A DNA stretch of 64,000 nt from a bacterium (GTDB taxonomy: Bacteria; Joyebacterota; Joyebacteria; Joyebacterales; Joyebacteraceae), in the NCBI GenBank assembly GCA_025774935.1, contig JALGZK010000003.1, positions 62,001-126,000 of the forward strand. Reading direction: 5' to 3'. Shown here piece by piece: positions 16,519 through 26,833 of this stretch. Positions within the stretch are counted from its first letter, which is position 1, and each line of letters starts with the position of its first letter. Under the pieces are notes generated by a model. The model saw only the letters and a list, made by a program, of their open reading frames with translations, did not search any database and was not told where the DNA came from. The position numbers and the translations under genes are program-made.

Positions 16519-16911
16519 CTACACGAGCGTCTTCCGCTCGGTGTCGGGCCACTCGGTCTCACGCGACCCGAAGTAGTAGGCGATGAGGTAGACCTCTGCG
16601 CTCCCCGTGTTGGTCACCGCGTGCGCGATGCCGGGCGGGATCTCGAAGACGACGAGCTCCTCGCCGGTGACCTTCTCGCTCGCGAGTCCGCCATCGGCGT
16701 GCTCCCACGTCACCTCGGCCTCCCCTCCCCACACGAGCACGTACTCCGCGGCGTCGGGATGGACGTGGTTCCCGCGCACCGCCCCCGGCGCGAGAGACGC
16801 GATGTGAACGTGTCCGAGGGGCGCGCCGCCGGGCCCTTCGACGATCGGGTTCGCCACCCAGCCCCGCTCGTCGCTGCTCTGTTCGAGGACGTGCCGCTTC
16901 ACCTTCTGCAC
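16519..16911 (-). CDS. Cupin-domain protein
   Basis: This protein of 130 residues is one cupin beta-barrel. Motif 1 is visible as RGNHVHPDAAEYVLVWGGEA, with two His and a Glu in the metal-binding arrangement, and motif 2 as VFEIPPGIAHAVTNTGSAEV, with the third His. It probably binds a divalent metal; it could be a small-molecule isomerase, dioxygenase or binding protein, and nothing narrows this. The start is a GTG six bases after GGGAGG, which gives VQKVKRHVLEQSSDERGW; longer forms would run into the NTPase gene. It is the last gene of the T-box-led valS operon, 34 bases after the NTPase gene. Confidence 0.85.
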   Translation of the reverse strand: MQKVKRHVLEQSSDERGWVANPIVEGPGGAPLGHVHIASLAPGAVRGNHVHPDAAEYVLVWGGEAEVTWEHADGGLASEKVTGEELVVFEIPPGIAHAVTNTGSAEVYLIAYYFGSRETEWPDTERKTLV

Positions 16912-16945
16912 TCCGGACCTCCCTTCGCCGGTTCGTACGCGTCCC

Positions 16946-17488
16946 TCAGCGTTCCTCCAGCAGGGCTGCGAGCCTCTCCGCAAGTACGGCGGTCATCCCG
17001 TCGCGGTTCGCCTCGGTCAGACGCGCGACCTCCACGTCATCCCGCTCGCGCACGCCGTCGAGAAACGCGTTCGATCGGTCTTGGATCGTCCCGAACACAG
17101 GCTTCGGGGAATCGAGCGCCCGCACGACCGCCTGCTGGAACGCCTCCGAGCAGAGCTCCATCCTCCCGATCTCGTCCATGATGACGAGCGGGGAGCGCTC
17201 GACCGCCGCTTCGATCGCGGGGACGCCGATCCTCTCGAGGTCATCGCGGTCGACTCCGTACTTCCCGACGCGGAACGGGCTCTCGAGGGAGACGTGGGCG
17301 AGGGTGCCCGTTGGACCGCGGAGGTCGGCGATGGCGAACCCGACACGCTTACCGCCCTCGCGGATCTCCTTCGTCACGAATCCCCCCGCGTCGACGTCGA
17401 GTTCCTCGAGGACGCGCTCGATGAGGGTCGTCTTGCCCACCCCGGGCCTCCCGGTCACGAACAGGTTCGTCACGCGCGGCTCGTTCAC
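16946..17488 (-). CDS. THEP1-family nucleoside-triphosphatase
   Basis: This protein of 180 residues is a P-loop NTPase of the THEP1/NTPase_1 family (Aquifex and human NTPCR relatives, about 175-190 residues). Walker A is FVTGRPGVGKTTLIERV near the N-terminus, the family-specific segment GGFVTKEIREGGKRVGFAI follows, and Walker B is SPLVIMDEIGRMELCS. These enzymes hydrolyse NTPs to NDPs in the cytoplasm; their physiological role is not settled. The GTG start overlaps the stop codon of the Mut7-C gene by four bases (GTGA), so translation is probably coupled. Confidence 0.92.
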   Translation of the reverse strand: MNEPRVTNLFVTGRPGVGKTTLIERVLEELDVDAGGFVTKEIREGGKRVGFAIADLRGPTGTLAHVSLESPFRVGKYGVDRDDLERIGVPAIEAAVERSPLVIMDEIGRMELCSEAFQQAVVRALDSPKPVFGTIQDRSNAFLDGVRERDDVEVARLTEANRDGMTAVLAERLAALLEER

Positions 17489-18012
17489 CCGGCGCCTCCG
17501 TCGTCGTTCTTCCCCGCGTCGCCGGTCGCCCCGTCAGCATCACCGAGCACGCGGCTCAGCCACTCGCGGGCGTTCTCGACGTGCGTCGCCGCCCAGTAGA
17601 CCCTCCCGCAGCCAGGGCATCGGGCGAAGCGCTCCTGCGTCTCGAGGACGTACGGCGGGACGCGGTCGGCCACCGACGCGGCGTCCACATCCTCGACCGG
17701 CACGTTGCACACTATGCAGCGCGTGAAGAGCCCGCCGCTCACGTCGAGATCGAGCTCGCCCACGGTCTGGACGAGCTGGTCCTCGAGGTGGTCGCTCTCT
17801 ATGAACACGATCCTGATCGGGAGGCTCGATTCGGCGATCTCGTGGTCGCGAGTGAGGGCCACCCGGCCCTCGCGGAGCGCCACCCGCTTGAGCTCGACGT
17901 CGTCGATGCCCGGCTTGTAGAGGACGTCGAAACCGAGCATCCGGAGCGACTTGGCGAGCCGCCCGAGCATCGCGTCGGCGATGAACCTCGGCTTCCCGGG
18001 AGCGGGACCCAT
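17485..18012 (-). CDS. Mut7-C RNase-domain (PIN-like) protein with zinc ribbon
   Basis: This protein of 175 residues matches the Mut7-C family (a PIN-like nuclease fold). FIADAMLGRLAKSLRMLGFD is the diagnostic N-terminal motif with a conserved Asp, and VALTRDHEI carries the next acidic residue. A C-terminal zinc ribbon has two CxxC pairs (RCIVCN and ARCPGCGRVYW). Bacterial members are small stand-alone proteins proposed to act on RNA; the substrate is not known. It lies in the valS operon between a glycosyltransferase and the NTPase gene, with which it overlaps by four bases. The C-terminal tail is low-complexity (GDADGATGDAGKNDDGGAG). Confidence 0.9.
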   Translation of the reverse strand: MGPAPGKPRFIADAMLGRLAKSLRMLGFDVLYKPGIDDVELKRVALREGRVALTRDHEIAESSLPIRIVFIESDHLEDQLVQTVGELDLDVSGGLFTRCIVCNVPVEDVDAASVADRVPPYVLETQERFARCPGCGRVYWAATHVENAREWLSRVLGDADGATGDAGKNDDGGAG

Positions 18013-18031
18013 AGGGATGTCCTCGCGGGCT

Positions 18032-19141
18032 CTAGCGTCTGAGGATCTCGCGGTAGAGCGCCTCGGTCTTCTCCACCATCACGTCGACCGTCAGGTTCTC
18101 GCGCACGAACGCAGCACCCGCACCCGCGAGGCGTCCCGCGAGGTCGGGATCGCGCAGGAGCCGGGCGACGGCGTTCGCCAGCGCGTTCGCGTCGCCGGGC
18201 GGCACGAGGAGCCCCGTCGCGCCGTCCGCCACGAGCTCCGGTATGCCTCCGACGGCGGTCGCGACCACAGGGCGCGCGGCCGAGAACGCCTCCATCACGG
18301 CCACCGAGAGCCCCTCGCGCGACTTCGGGCAGTTCACGAGGACGTCGAGCCCGGCCAGGACGTCCGGAACGTCCGACCTGTAGCCGGCGAGCTCCACCGC
18401 GTCGCCGAGCCCGAGCGCCTCCACGGCCGCTCGCATCCGCTCGGAGTCGGTGCCCTTCCCGACGAGAAGGAACCTCGCCCCGGGGAGCTCCATCCGGAGC
18501 CGAGCGGCCGCCGCGAGGAACGTGTCGTGTCCCTTCGACTCGCCGTACGCGTTCGCGATCTTGCCGACGAGGAGCGCGTCCGCTGGAATACCCAGCTCAC
18601 TCCTGATGCGTGTGCCGTCGCCGCCCGCGAAGCGCTCGGGATCGATCCCGTCGTGGATGACGGCGATCCTGTCATCGGGGACGCCGTAGTCGACGAGCAC
18701 TTCGCGGACAGCGCGGGAGATCGCGACGGTGCGCGTTACCACCCGGGAACGGTACTTGAGCCTGCTCCCGAAGTTGTCCTTCGGGCGGAGCGCTGTGTGT
18801 CGCGACACGATGAACGGACGCCGGGTGAGCCACGACGCAGCGAGCGCGATCGTGTGGGCGTGCGCGCGGTGCGCGTGGACGAGCTCGACTCCGCGGCCGC
18901 AGATGACGTCTGACAGCTTCGCTATCGCGAAAGGGTCGAGCTCCCTGCGCAGCTCCATCGCCACGACGTCGAGCCCCGCTGCCTTCGCCCGCTCGGCGAT
19001 GATGCTCCCGGGGGTCGTCGCGAGCGTGACGCGATGGCCGCGATCGGTCAGACCGATCACGGTCTCGAACGTCTGCCCGACCGCCCCGGTCCAGAGCGGC
19101 GCCTCGACGGCGTGGAGGATGTTCATCGGCCTCCCGGTCAC
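18032..19141 (-). CDS. Glycosyltransferase family 4 protein
   Basis: This protein of 369 residues is a GT-B glycosyltransferase of family 4. The N-terminal acceptor domain contains GAVGQTFETVIGLTDRGHRV and ELVHAHRAHAHTIALAA. The C-terminal donor domain has VGKIANAYGESKGHDTFLAA, RFLLVGKGTDSE and the E-x7-E motif in SREGLSVAVMEAFSAARPVV. It transfers a sugar from a nucleotide-sugar to a glycan or lipid, probably at the cytoplasmic face of the membrane. Next to a GT9 enzyme, a role in LPS core or a cell-surface glycan is inferred. Two starts are possible: the GTG given, or an ATG five codons later with GGGAGG closer to it. Four bases separate it from the GT9 gene. Confidence 0.9.
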   Translation of the reverse strand: MTGRPMNILHAVEAPLWTGAVGQTFETVIGLTDRGHRVTLATTPGSIIAERAKAAGLDVVAMELRRELDPFAIAKLSDVICGRGVELVHAHRAHAHTIALAASWLTRRPFIVSRHTALRPKDNFGSRLKYRSRVVTRTVAISRAVREVLVDYGVPDDRIAVIHDGIDPERFAGGDGTRIRSELGIPADALLVGKIANAYGESKGHDTFLAAAARLRMELPGARFLLVGKGTDSERMRAAVEALGLGDAVELAGYRSDVPDVLAGLDVLVNCPKSREGLSVAVMEAFSAARPVVATAVGGIPELVADGATGLLVPPGDANALANAVARLLRDPDLAGRLAGAGAAFVRENLTVDVMVEKTEALYREILRR

Positions 19142-19145
19142 GCGG

Positions 19146-20207
19146 TCACTCCTTCAGTAGCTCGTCGAGCGCTTCGAGGACCTGGTCGGGCGTCACCGCC
19201 TCCAGACACTCGAGGCGCTCGAGCCTGCAGTCGGACTCGTCGCACGGGCGGCACTCTACGTCCGCACTCACGACGTTCGCGTACCCGGGGCCCCGGGGCG
19301 CCCACCGCGCCACCGGCGTAGGCCCGTGGACGAAGACGCCCGGCACGCAGACTGCCGCCGCGACGTGCATCGGTCCCGAGTTGTTCGCGACGACCGCCGC
19401 CGTGCGCTCGAAGGCCGCCCCGAGCACGCGCACGTTCTTCGGGCTTACGAGCGGAGGCGGCGGGAGATCGGCGCGCTGGTAGTGTGCCGCGATCGTCCGC
19501 TCGAACTCCTGATCGGCCGGTCCGAAGAAGAAGACGGGCTCGAACCTGCCGGTCGCGGCGATCTTTGCTCCGAGTGCGGCGAAGCTCTCGGCCGGCCAGC
19601 GACGGTTCACGTTCCCCGCGCCGGGGTGCAGCCCGACGAGCGGAAGGCCCGACGCACCCGCGCCGGACGCGCGGAGCAGCTCCGAGGCTTCTCCGCGCTC
19701 CTCGTCCGTGAGGTGCATCTCGAGATCGGCGCCGTCGGACGGGATGCCGAGGAGCCCAAGCACGCGGAGGTTCTCGTCGGTACGGTGCGCTCGGAGGTCG
19801 CGGGGAGCCTTGTGCGTGAGGAGGAACCCGCGTCCCTCGTGCGTGAGGCCGGCCCGGACGGGCACCGCTCCCATCGCCGCGGCGAGCGCGCTCCTGAACG
19901 AGGTGTGAAGGACGAACGCGGCGTCGAACTTCTTGGCCCTGATCCACGACGCGAGCCGCATCGCTCCGAAGAACCCGCCCCGCTCGTCCTTCGAGAGAGG
20001 CAGGAGCCGGTCGACCGCGGGGTTCCCGACGAGGACCGCAGCGGAGGCCGGACGCGCCATGACCGTCACCCTGGCCTTCGGGTACGCCTTCCGGATCGCC
20101 CGGAGCGCGGGCGTCGCCACGAGGAGCTCGCCGATGAGCCCCGTTTCGATCACGAGGAACTCCGGCGACTCGGTGAACGCGACGTCCCGGCGGCGTCTCT
20201 TGAACAT
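19146..20207 (-). CDS. Glycosyltransferase family 9 (heptosyltransferase-like) protein
   Basis: This protein of 353 residues has the GT9 fold. FLVIETGLIGELLVATPALR is the family's N-terminal Rossmann start, and VGLHPGAGNVNRRWPAESFA and ANNSGPMHVAAAVCVPGVFV are the donor-binding segments. The C-terminus carries the usual Cys-rich tail (CRPCDESDCRLERLECLEAV). GT9 enzymes classically add heptose to lipid A-core, consistent with an outer-membrane organism; the sugar here is not proven. It follows valS by six bases and precedes the GT4 gene by four, so it is part of the T-box-controlled transcript. Confidence 0.92.
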   Translation of the reverse strand: MFKRRRRDVAFTESPEFLVIETGLIGELLVATPALRAIRKAYPKARVTVMARPASAAVLVGNPAVDRLLPLSKDERGGFFGAMRLASWIRAKKFDAAFVLHTSFRSALAAAMGAVPVRAGLTHEGRGFLLTHKAPRDLRAHRTDENLRVLGLLGIPSDGADLEMHLTDEERGEASELLRASGAGASGLPLVGLHPGAGNVNRRWPAESFAALGAKIAATGRFEPVFFFGPADQEFERTIAAHYQRADLPPPPLVSPKNVRVLGAAFERTAAVVANNSGPMHVAAAVCVPGVFVHGPTPVARWAPRGPGYANVVSADVECRPCDESDCRLERLECLEAVTPDQVLEALDELLKE

Positions 20208-20213
20208 GGCGGG

Positions 20214-22703
20214 CTAACCCTCTTCCTGCTCCAGGAGCTCCGCCGCCACGCGAATGAGGGAGCTCTCGGTCTCCACGAACTCCGGACCGTCCTCCGTCGC
20301 GCGCTCGACGCTCTTCGCGTTCGAGACGTCCCTGAGCTCGGGCAGAAGCGGCTCGAGCTTCGCCCAGGTCTCGTCGTCGCACGCGATCCGGAGCGTTCCG
20401 ACCGGCGTCGCGACCGACGCCTTGTGCGTCGACTTGACCTTCCGCATGCCCTCGATCGCAGCGAGCGCTAGGTCGCCCGCCTCGAGGACGTCCGGGTCCG
20501 CCCACTCGGGCGGCGGGTCGGGCCAGGCCGACACGTGGATCGACTCGACGCCCTCTCGCTCCGAGTAGTAGAGCTGGTAGATCTCCTCGGTAACGTGCGG
20601 CATCACGGGCGCGAGCATCTTGAGCACCCCGAGGAGCGCGAGGTAGAGCGCGTACTGCGCGCCGCTTCGGGCCGCCTCGTCGTAGCCCTCGTCACCGTAG
20701 AGCCTCTTCTTCGCGATCTCGATGTAGTTGTCGCAGAGGCAGTGCCAGAAGAACGGCTCGACGGCCGCGACCGCCGCATGATACTCGCACTTCTCGAAAT
20801 CCCTGGTCGCGAGCTCGTTCGCGAGGTAGAGACGTCCGAGGAGCCAGCGATCGATCAGCGCGAGCTCCCGCGGCGCTTCCGGATCGAAGTCCTCGAGTCG
20901 CATGATGGCGAACTTGGACGCGTTCCAGAGCTTCGTGATGAGCCTCTTGGCGTCCTCGAACGGCTCGTCGGCGTACATCGTGTCGGTCCCGAGTCTGCTC
21001 GAGCACGCCCAGTACCGCGTCGCGTCCGCGGAGCGTTCCTCGACCACCGCCGCCGGCGAGTGCGAGGTTCCGCCCTTCGACTTCGAGAGCTTCGCGCGGT
21101 CCGGCTGGAGGACGTGGCCGGAGATCATCGCGGTCCGCCAGGGGATCTTGCCTTCGTTCAGGACGCTCTTCACGATCGTGTAGTAGGCCCACGTCCGGAT
21201 GATGTCGTGCGCCTGGGGCCGGAGATCCATGAGGTACTCCGTCCCGTCGTCGCCCGCCTTCTTGAACCGCTCGACCCTCGAACCGGGCTCGCGCCACTTC
21301 ACGTTCAGGAACGGCGTGCAGGAGGACGTCATCCAGGTGTCCATGATGTCGCGCTCGGGCTCGAGCTCCTTCGAACCGCACGAGACGCACGCGGCCACGG
21401 GCGGGGTGGCGACGGCAGGATCGACCGGAAGGTCCTCCTCGTTCGCGAGTACGACCTCCCCGCAGTCCTTGCACACCCAGAGCGGGAACGGCACCCCGTA
21501 GTAGCGCTGACGCGAGATGCACCAGTCCCACTTCAGGTTCTCCACCCAGTTCCTGAACCGGACGCCCATGTACTCGGGATACCAGTCGACCTTCTCCCCC
21601 GCCGCAATGATCTCGTCCTTCAGATCGAGGACGCGGACGAACCACTGGCGCGCGACGGAGAACTCTATCTCCGTTCCGCACCGCTCGTGCACGTTCACGT
21701 CGTGCGTTATCGGCTCCTCGCCCTTCATGAGGCCCCGGGCCTTCAGGTCCTCGACCATCCGGGCGCGCGCCTGTCCGAGGCCGAGCCCCTCGTAGCCGGG
21801 CGCGAGCTCGTTCATCTTCCCGCCCTCGTCGAAGACGATCCGCGTGTCGAGCCCGTGCTCCTGCCACCAAGCGATGTCGGTGGTGTCCCCGAAGGTGCAG
21901 CACATGACGAGACCGGTCCCCTTCTCGGGGTCGGCCTTCTCGTCGAGGAGGATGGGGATCTCGTAGTCGAAAAGCGGGACGGTCGCCTTCTTCCCGATGA
22001 TGTCGCGGTAGCGGTCGTCGTCGGGATGCGCGAACATGCCGACGCACGCCGGAAGTAGCTCCGGACGCGTGGTCGAGATGATGAGGTCGCGTCCGTCGAG
22101 TCTGAACGCGACGTCGTAGAAGACCGAGTCGTGCTCCGCGTCCTCGATCTCCGCCTGCGCGATCGCCGTGAGGCACTCGGGGCACCAGAGGGTCGGCGCT
22201 TCCTTCCGGTAGATCCGGTCCTTCGCGTAGAGGTCGAGGAACGAGCGCTGCGAGATGCGCTGCGAGAGCGGGTCGATCGTCGAGTAGTTCTCGTCCCAGT
22301 CGACAGAGAACCCGAGGCTCCGCCAGAACTCCTTGAACTCGCGCTCGTACTCCTGCGTGAGTTCGAGGCACATCCGGACGAACGTCTCCCTCCCCACTTC
22401 CGGCGCCGTCACTCCCTTCTCCTTCTCGACCAGGCGCTCGCTCGGGAGCCCGTTGTCGTCGAAGCCGAAGGGGTAGTAGACGTTGAACCCCCGCATCCTC
22501 CAGAACCGGGCGATCACCTCGGCCTGGACGTAGCTGAAGACGTGGCCGATGTGAATCGCGCCCGACACCGTCGGGGGCGGCGTGTCGATCGTGTAGACAG
22601 GCCTGTCCGGGAACCGGTCGAAGCGATAGAGGCCCGCTTCCTCCCAGGCCTTCTGCCATCTGGGCTCGGCCTCGGCCGGCTTGTAGCGCTTGGGGAGCTT
22701 CAT
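20214..22703 (-). CDS. valS: Valyl-tRNA synthetase
   Basis: This protein of 829 residues charges tRNA-Val with valine. Class I signatures are clear: HIGH at residues 51-54 (SGAIHIGHVFS) and KLSKS at 538-542. TPPPTVSGAIHIGH and VYYPFGFDDNGLPSERLVE are typical of ValRS, and the CP1 editing domain includes ISTTRPELLPACVGMFAHPDD. The C-terminal anticodon-binding helices contain DRWLLGRLYLANELA and MLAPVMPHVTEEIYQLYYSE. At 829 residues it is the short form and lacks most of the C-terminal coiled coil of the 950-residue E. coli type. The gene is preceded by a T-box leader with a valine specifier, so expression should rise when tRNA-Val is uncharged. It heads a run of five same-strand genes spaced 34 bases or less. 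Confidence 0.97.
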   Translation of the reverse strand: MKLPKRYKPAEAEPRWQKAWEEAGLYRFDRFPDRPVYTIDTPPPTVSGAIHIGHVFSYVQAEVIARFWRMRGFNVYYPFGFDDNGLPSERLVEKEKGVTAPEVGRETFVRMCLELTQEYEREFKEFWRSLGFSVDWDENYSTIDPLSQRISQRSFLDLYAKDRIYRKEAPTLWCPECLTAIAQAEIEDAEHDSVFYDVAFRLDGRDLIISTTRPELLPACVGMFAHPDDDRYRDIIGKKATVPLFDYEIPILLDEKADPEKGTGLVMCCTFGDTTDIAWWQEHGLDTRIVFDEGGKMNELAPGYEGLGLGQARARMVEDLKARGLMKGEEPITHDVNVHERCGTEIEFSVARQWFVRVLDLKDEIIAAGEKVDWYPEYMGVRFRNWVENLKWDWCISRQRYYGVPFPLWVCKDCGEVVLANEEDLPVDPAVATPPVAACVSCGSKELEPERDIMDTWMTSSCTPFLNVKWREPGSRVERFKKAGDDGTEYLMDLRPQAHDIIRTWAYYTIVKSVLNEGKIPWRTAMISGHVLQPDRAKLSKSKGGTSHSPAAVVEERSADATRYWACSSRLGTDTMYADEPFEDAKRLITKLWNASKFAIMRLEDFDPEAPRELALIDRWLLGRLYLANELATRDFEKCEYHAAVAAVEPFFWHCLCDNYIEIAKKRLYGDEGYDEAARSGAQYALYLALLGVLKMLAPVMPHVTEEIYQLYYSEREGVESIHVSAWPDPPPEWADPDVLEAGDLALAAIEGMRKVKSTHKASVATPVGTLRIACDDETWAKLEPLLPELRDVSNAKSVERATEDGPEFVETESSLIRVAAELLEQEEG

Positions 22704-22760
22704 GATGTTCCTCGCAGGTTCTCGGGGTGCGTTCGTCGCGGCGCCGCGTGCTTCAAAGAG

Positions 22761-22797
22761 AAGGTCCTCCCGTTCCGCTTCAGGAACGAGAGGACCT
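22761..22797 (-). terminator. T-box-controlled intrinsic terminator
   Basis: A 15-16 bp stem (AGGTCC... with one T:G wobble) closes a 6-base loop and is followed on the minus strand by TTCTCTTTG. It begins about a dozen bases after the T-box sequence and competes with the antiterminator. Confidence 0.88.
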
Positions 22798-23054
22798 CAA
22801 GGGTTACTCCCGCGGTACCATCCTGATTCCCTGACCAGCGCGACCGTCTGGGCGGCGCGGGTCGGGCTCTCGATGGGGCTGTGACGGGCCCACCCGTCCC
22901 GGACTACTGAGGGCGTCACGCTTCCGCGTCCTTCGCCCGTTCGCCCGGGCGGCTCGGGAGCGACCTTCGGCCGGCGCTCTCCCGGGGCTCTCCCAGCCTT
23001 GGAGCCCCTCTCTCTGGGGACGCGCTTCCGGCCTACTCCTCTCCTTCGCAGCCT
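22761..23054 (-). promoter_or_regulatory. T-box riboswitch (valine specifier) upstream of valS
   Basis: On the minus strand the leader carries AGGATGGTACCGCGG (+ 22810-22824), one change from the T-box consensus AGGGTGGNACCGCG. Stem I is recognisable. A lower helix GGAG/CTCC is followed by an AGTA/GAA loop E pair (AGTA at 23037-23034, GAA at 22968-22966), the helix GGCCGG/CCGGCC, and the distal AGAGAGGGG...GGCTGGGAG...CCCC arm. One base after GAA sits GTC (22964-22962), a valine codon followed by a purine, as expected for the specifier. A terminator hairpin follows the T-box. Uncharged tRNA-Val(GAC) should stabilise the antiterminator and allow valS transcription. I found no convincing promoter; it may lie within the end of groEL. 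Confidence 0.93.
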
Positions 23055-23077
23055 TTGACCGCTCTTCTGTTTTCGAA

Positions 23078-23100
23078 CGGGACCGCTCGCGCGGCTCCCG
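23078..23100 (-). terminator. Probable groEL terminator
   Basis: CGGGA-G-CCGC pairs with GCGGTCCCG (one bulged G) around a GCGA tetraloop, five bases after the groEL stop codon. Confidence 0.5.
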
Positions 23101-23105
23101 CGGAG

Positions 23106-24770
<1,665 letters not shown>

Positions 24771-24840
24771 TCAGGTGGTTCTGAAACCGACCCACTGTCC
24801 CCGGCCGTCGCGGGTGACGGCCGCTCAAAATCGAACATTC

Positions 24841-24869
24841 ATCATACACGGGAGGAGGGGTCCGGGCAA
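24841..24869 (-). promoter_or_regulatory. Promoter for groEL
   Basis: The minus strand reads TTGCCC (4/6), 17 bases, TATGAT (5/6). The leader of about 85 bases contains a 7-bp inverted repeat, GGCCGTC/GACGGCC (24803-24822), unrelated to CIRCE. Confidence 0.65.
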
Positions 24870-24928
24870 CCCGAAAGGACCAACGAGGAGGCCCCTCCAG
24901 CCGGGGCTCCCGGGCGGGCCTGTGCGGT

Positions 24929-26833
24929 CTAGAACGCCTGCCCGATCCCGAAGTAGAACTGCCAGTCGCCCTCGTTGTTGACGGGCTGGGCAGCGTCGAA
25001 CCGGATCGAGCCGATCGGGGTACCGTAGCGGACGCCCACGCCGGCGCCGACGGCGAGCTCGGAGATGTCGATCGCGGAGACGTCGTGCCAGACCATCCCC
25101 GTGTCGACGAAGAGGACGAGCTGCCAGTTCGAGACGCGCCGGAACCGGATCTCTCCCCTGAGTTCGATGACGGCGTTCCCCCCGACCGCCTTTCCCTCGT
25201 CGTCGGTGGGACCGAGCGAGTTTCTCGGGTAGCCCCGGACGGAGCCCTCGCCTCCCGCGAGGAACCGCTCGTTGACGGGAACGAAGCCGCTCTCCTCCCA
25301 GGAGGTGATCCACCCGTACCTCGCCGACAGCGCGCCGATGGTGCCGCGTCGAACGTCACGGTAGCCTCTCCAATTGAGGTTCGTACGGATGAAGTCGTTC
25401 GTGCCGCCGAGGGCGGTGCTGGCCACGTCGACCTGGGCGCGGGCGAGGTTCCCTCGCTTCGCGTCGAGGATGTTGTCCCGGGCGTCGTAGTTCCCGGCGA
25501 AGAGGAGGCTCGCGGTCGTGTTGGTACCCACGTCGATCTCGCTGCTCGACGACTCGAAGATGACGTTGCGCGAGTACGAGTACCCGACGTCGAAGTCGAG
25601 CTTCTTGCTGTACTCCTTGGTGAAGATGACGGACCCGCCGGTCGTCTCGCCGACGTATGACACCTCGTCGTCCCAGCTGTAGCCCGCGGTGATCAGTATT
25701 CCGATCGGCCAGCTCATGAACCACGGGTCCGCCCCCGAGAACCGCAGCGACCGACTGATCTTGCTGTAGTACAGGGCAGCGCCGAGCGTGATCGACTGCC
25801 CCTGGACGTTCCTGTTCGTGACCTCGGCGCCCGCCAGGAGACCGTCGATCGTCGCGTAGCCCAGCCGGATATCCACGTCGCCGCTTGGACGCTCCCTGAC
25901 CCTGACGTTCAGGCGGCGGAGGTCCTTGCCGGAGTCCTCCCGTGCGGGCTCCATCCAGACCGCAGTGAAGAGCCCGGTTTCGTAGATCTTCGCCTGGCTC
26001 TCCCCGATCTTCTCGGGATCGAAGAGGTCGCCCGACGTCATCTGGTACTCACGCTCGACGACGTAGTGTCGGGTCTTGTCGTTCCCGTGGAGCTTGATCT
26101 CGCGAATCCTCGCCTGTTCGCCCTCGACGATCTCGTAGGTGATCGCGGCTGTGCGATTCTCGTCGTCGCGCTCGATCTCCTGAGTCGCCTTCGCATCGAG
26201 GTACGACTTCCGTGCGTACGCCTGGAGGAGCGCGTTCTGGTCGTCGCGCACGTGCTCGGAGACGAACGGACTCCCGGGCTCGAGGATCGTCGCCGCGCGG
26301 AGATCATCGTCGGACAGGTGCGCGTTCCCCTCGAACGTGATGTCAGTGATCGTCCAGCGGTCTCCCTCGTAGATGCCGATAAGGAGCTGCGCCTCGAGAC
26401 CGTCGTCCGAGATCCCGAGGTCCTCCGCCACGACCTCCGCCTCGAAGAACCCCTGGCTCCTGTAGAATCGCTCGAGGTTGTCGAGGTCGCGGTCGAGGAT
26501 CCTCTCGGTGAAGTGGCTGACCGAGAAGAGGCCGCTCTCCTGAAGCTGCGTGTACATCAGGAGCTCGTCCTTCGTGAACGTCTCGTTCCCGACGACGCGG
26601 ATCTCCGTGACAGCGGGCCCGAGCTCGAGCGCGAGTTCCTGGCGGCGCAGCTTGACCGACGGGTGAGTCGACGCCCTGACGCCCGCCGCCGCGGCGAGCA
26701 CTAGGACACAGCACGCGAGAGCCGCGCGGGTGCGACCCGCGCGCAGCCGCCGGCGCGGTCGACGAGGACGTGCCGGGCCAGGCGCCCGGCGCGGCCTACC
26801 GGAACGTGGGACGGAACCTGAGCTCGACTGCAT
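24929..26833 (-). CDS. tamA: Omp85-family outer-membrane assembly protein (TamA/BamA-like)
   Basis: This protein of 634 residues has a basic N-terminus and signal sequence (AALACCVLVLAAAAGVRAS), then POTRA domains (VTEIRVVGNETFTKDELLMY, ITDITFEGNAHLSDDDLRAA, IREIKLHGNDKTRHYVVERE). A C-terminal 16-strand Omp85 barrel follows, with the conserved lid motif as SVRGYPRNSLGP and a terminal Phe (GIGQAF). Three POTRA-like repeats and the direct pairing with a TamB-like gene favour TamA over BamA (normally five POTRAs). It inserts or exports outer-membrane components together with TamB. Its start overlaps the end of the TamB gene by about 38 bases, so the two are translationally linked. It is also the last gene before groEL. 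Confidence 0.9.
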   Translation of the reverse strand: MQSSSGSVPRSGRPRRAPGPARPRRPRRRLRAGRTRAALACCVLVLAAAAGVRASTHPSVKLRRQELALELGPAVTEIRVVGNETFTKDELLMYTQLQESGLFSVSHFTERILDRDLDNLERFYRSQGFFEAEVVAEDLGISDDGLEAQLLIGIYEGDRWTITDITFEGNAHLSDDDLRAATILEPGSPFVSEHVRDDQNALLQAYARKSYLDAKATQEIERDDENRTAAITYEIVEGEQARIREIKLHGNDKTRHYVVEREYQMTSGDLFDPEKIGESQAKIYETGLFTAVWMEPAREDSGKDLRRLNVRVRERPSGDVDIRLGYATIDGLLAGAEVTNRNVQGQSITLGAALYYSKISRSLRFSGADPWFMSWPIGILITAGYSWDDEVSYVGETTGGSVIFTKEYSKKLDFDVGYSYSRNVIFESSSSEIDVGTNTTASLLFAGNYDARDNILDAKRGNLARAQVDVASTALGGTNDFIRTNLNWRGYRDVRRGTIGALSARYGWITSWEESGFVPVNERFLAGGEGSVRGYPRNSLGPTDDEGKAVGGNAVIELRGEIRFRRVSNWQLVLFVDTGMVWHDVSAIDISELAVGAGVGVRYGTPIGSIRFDAAQPVNNEGDWQFYFGIGQAF

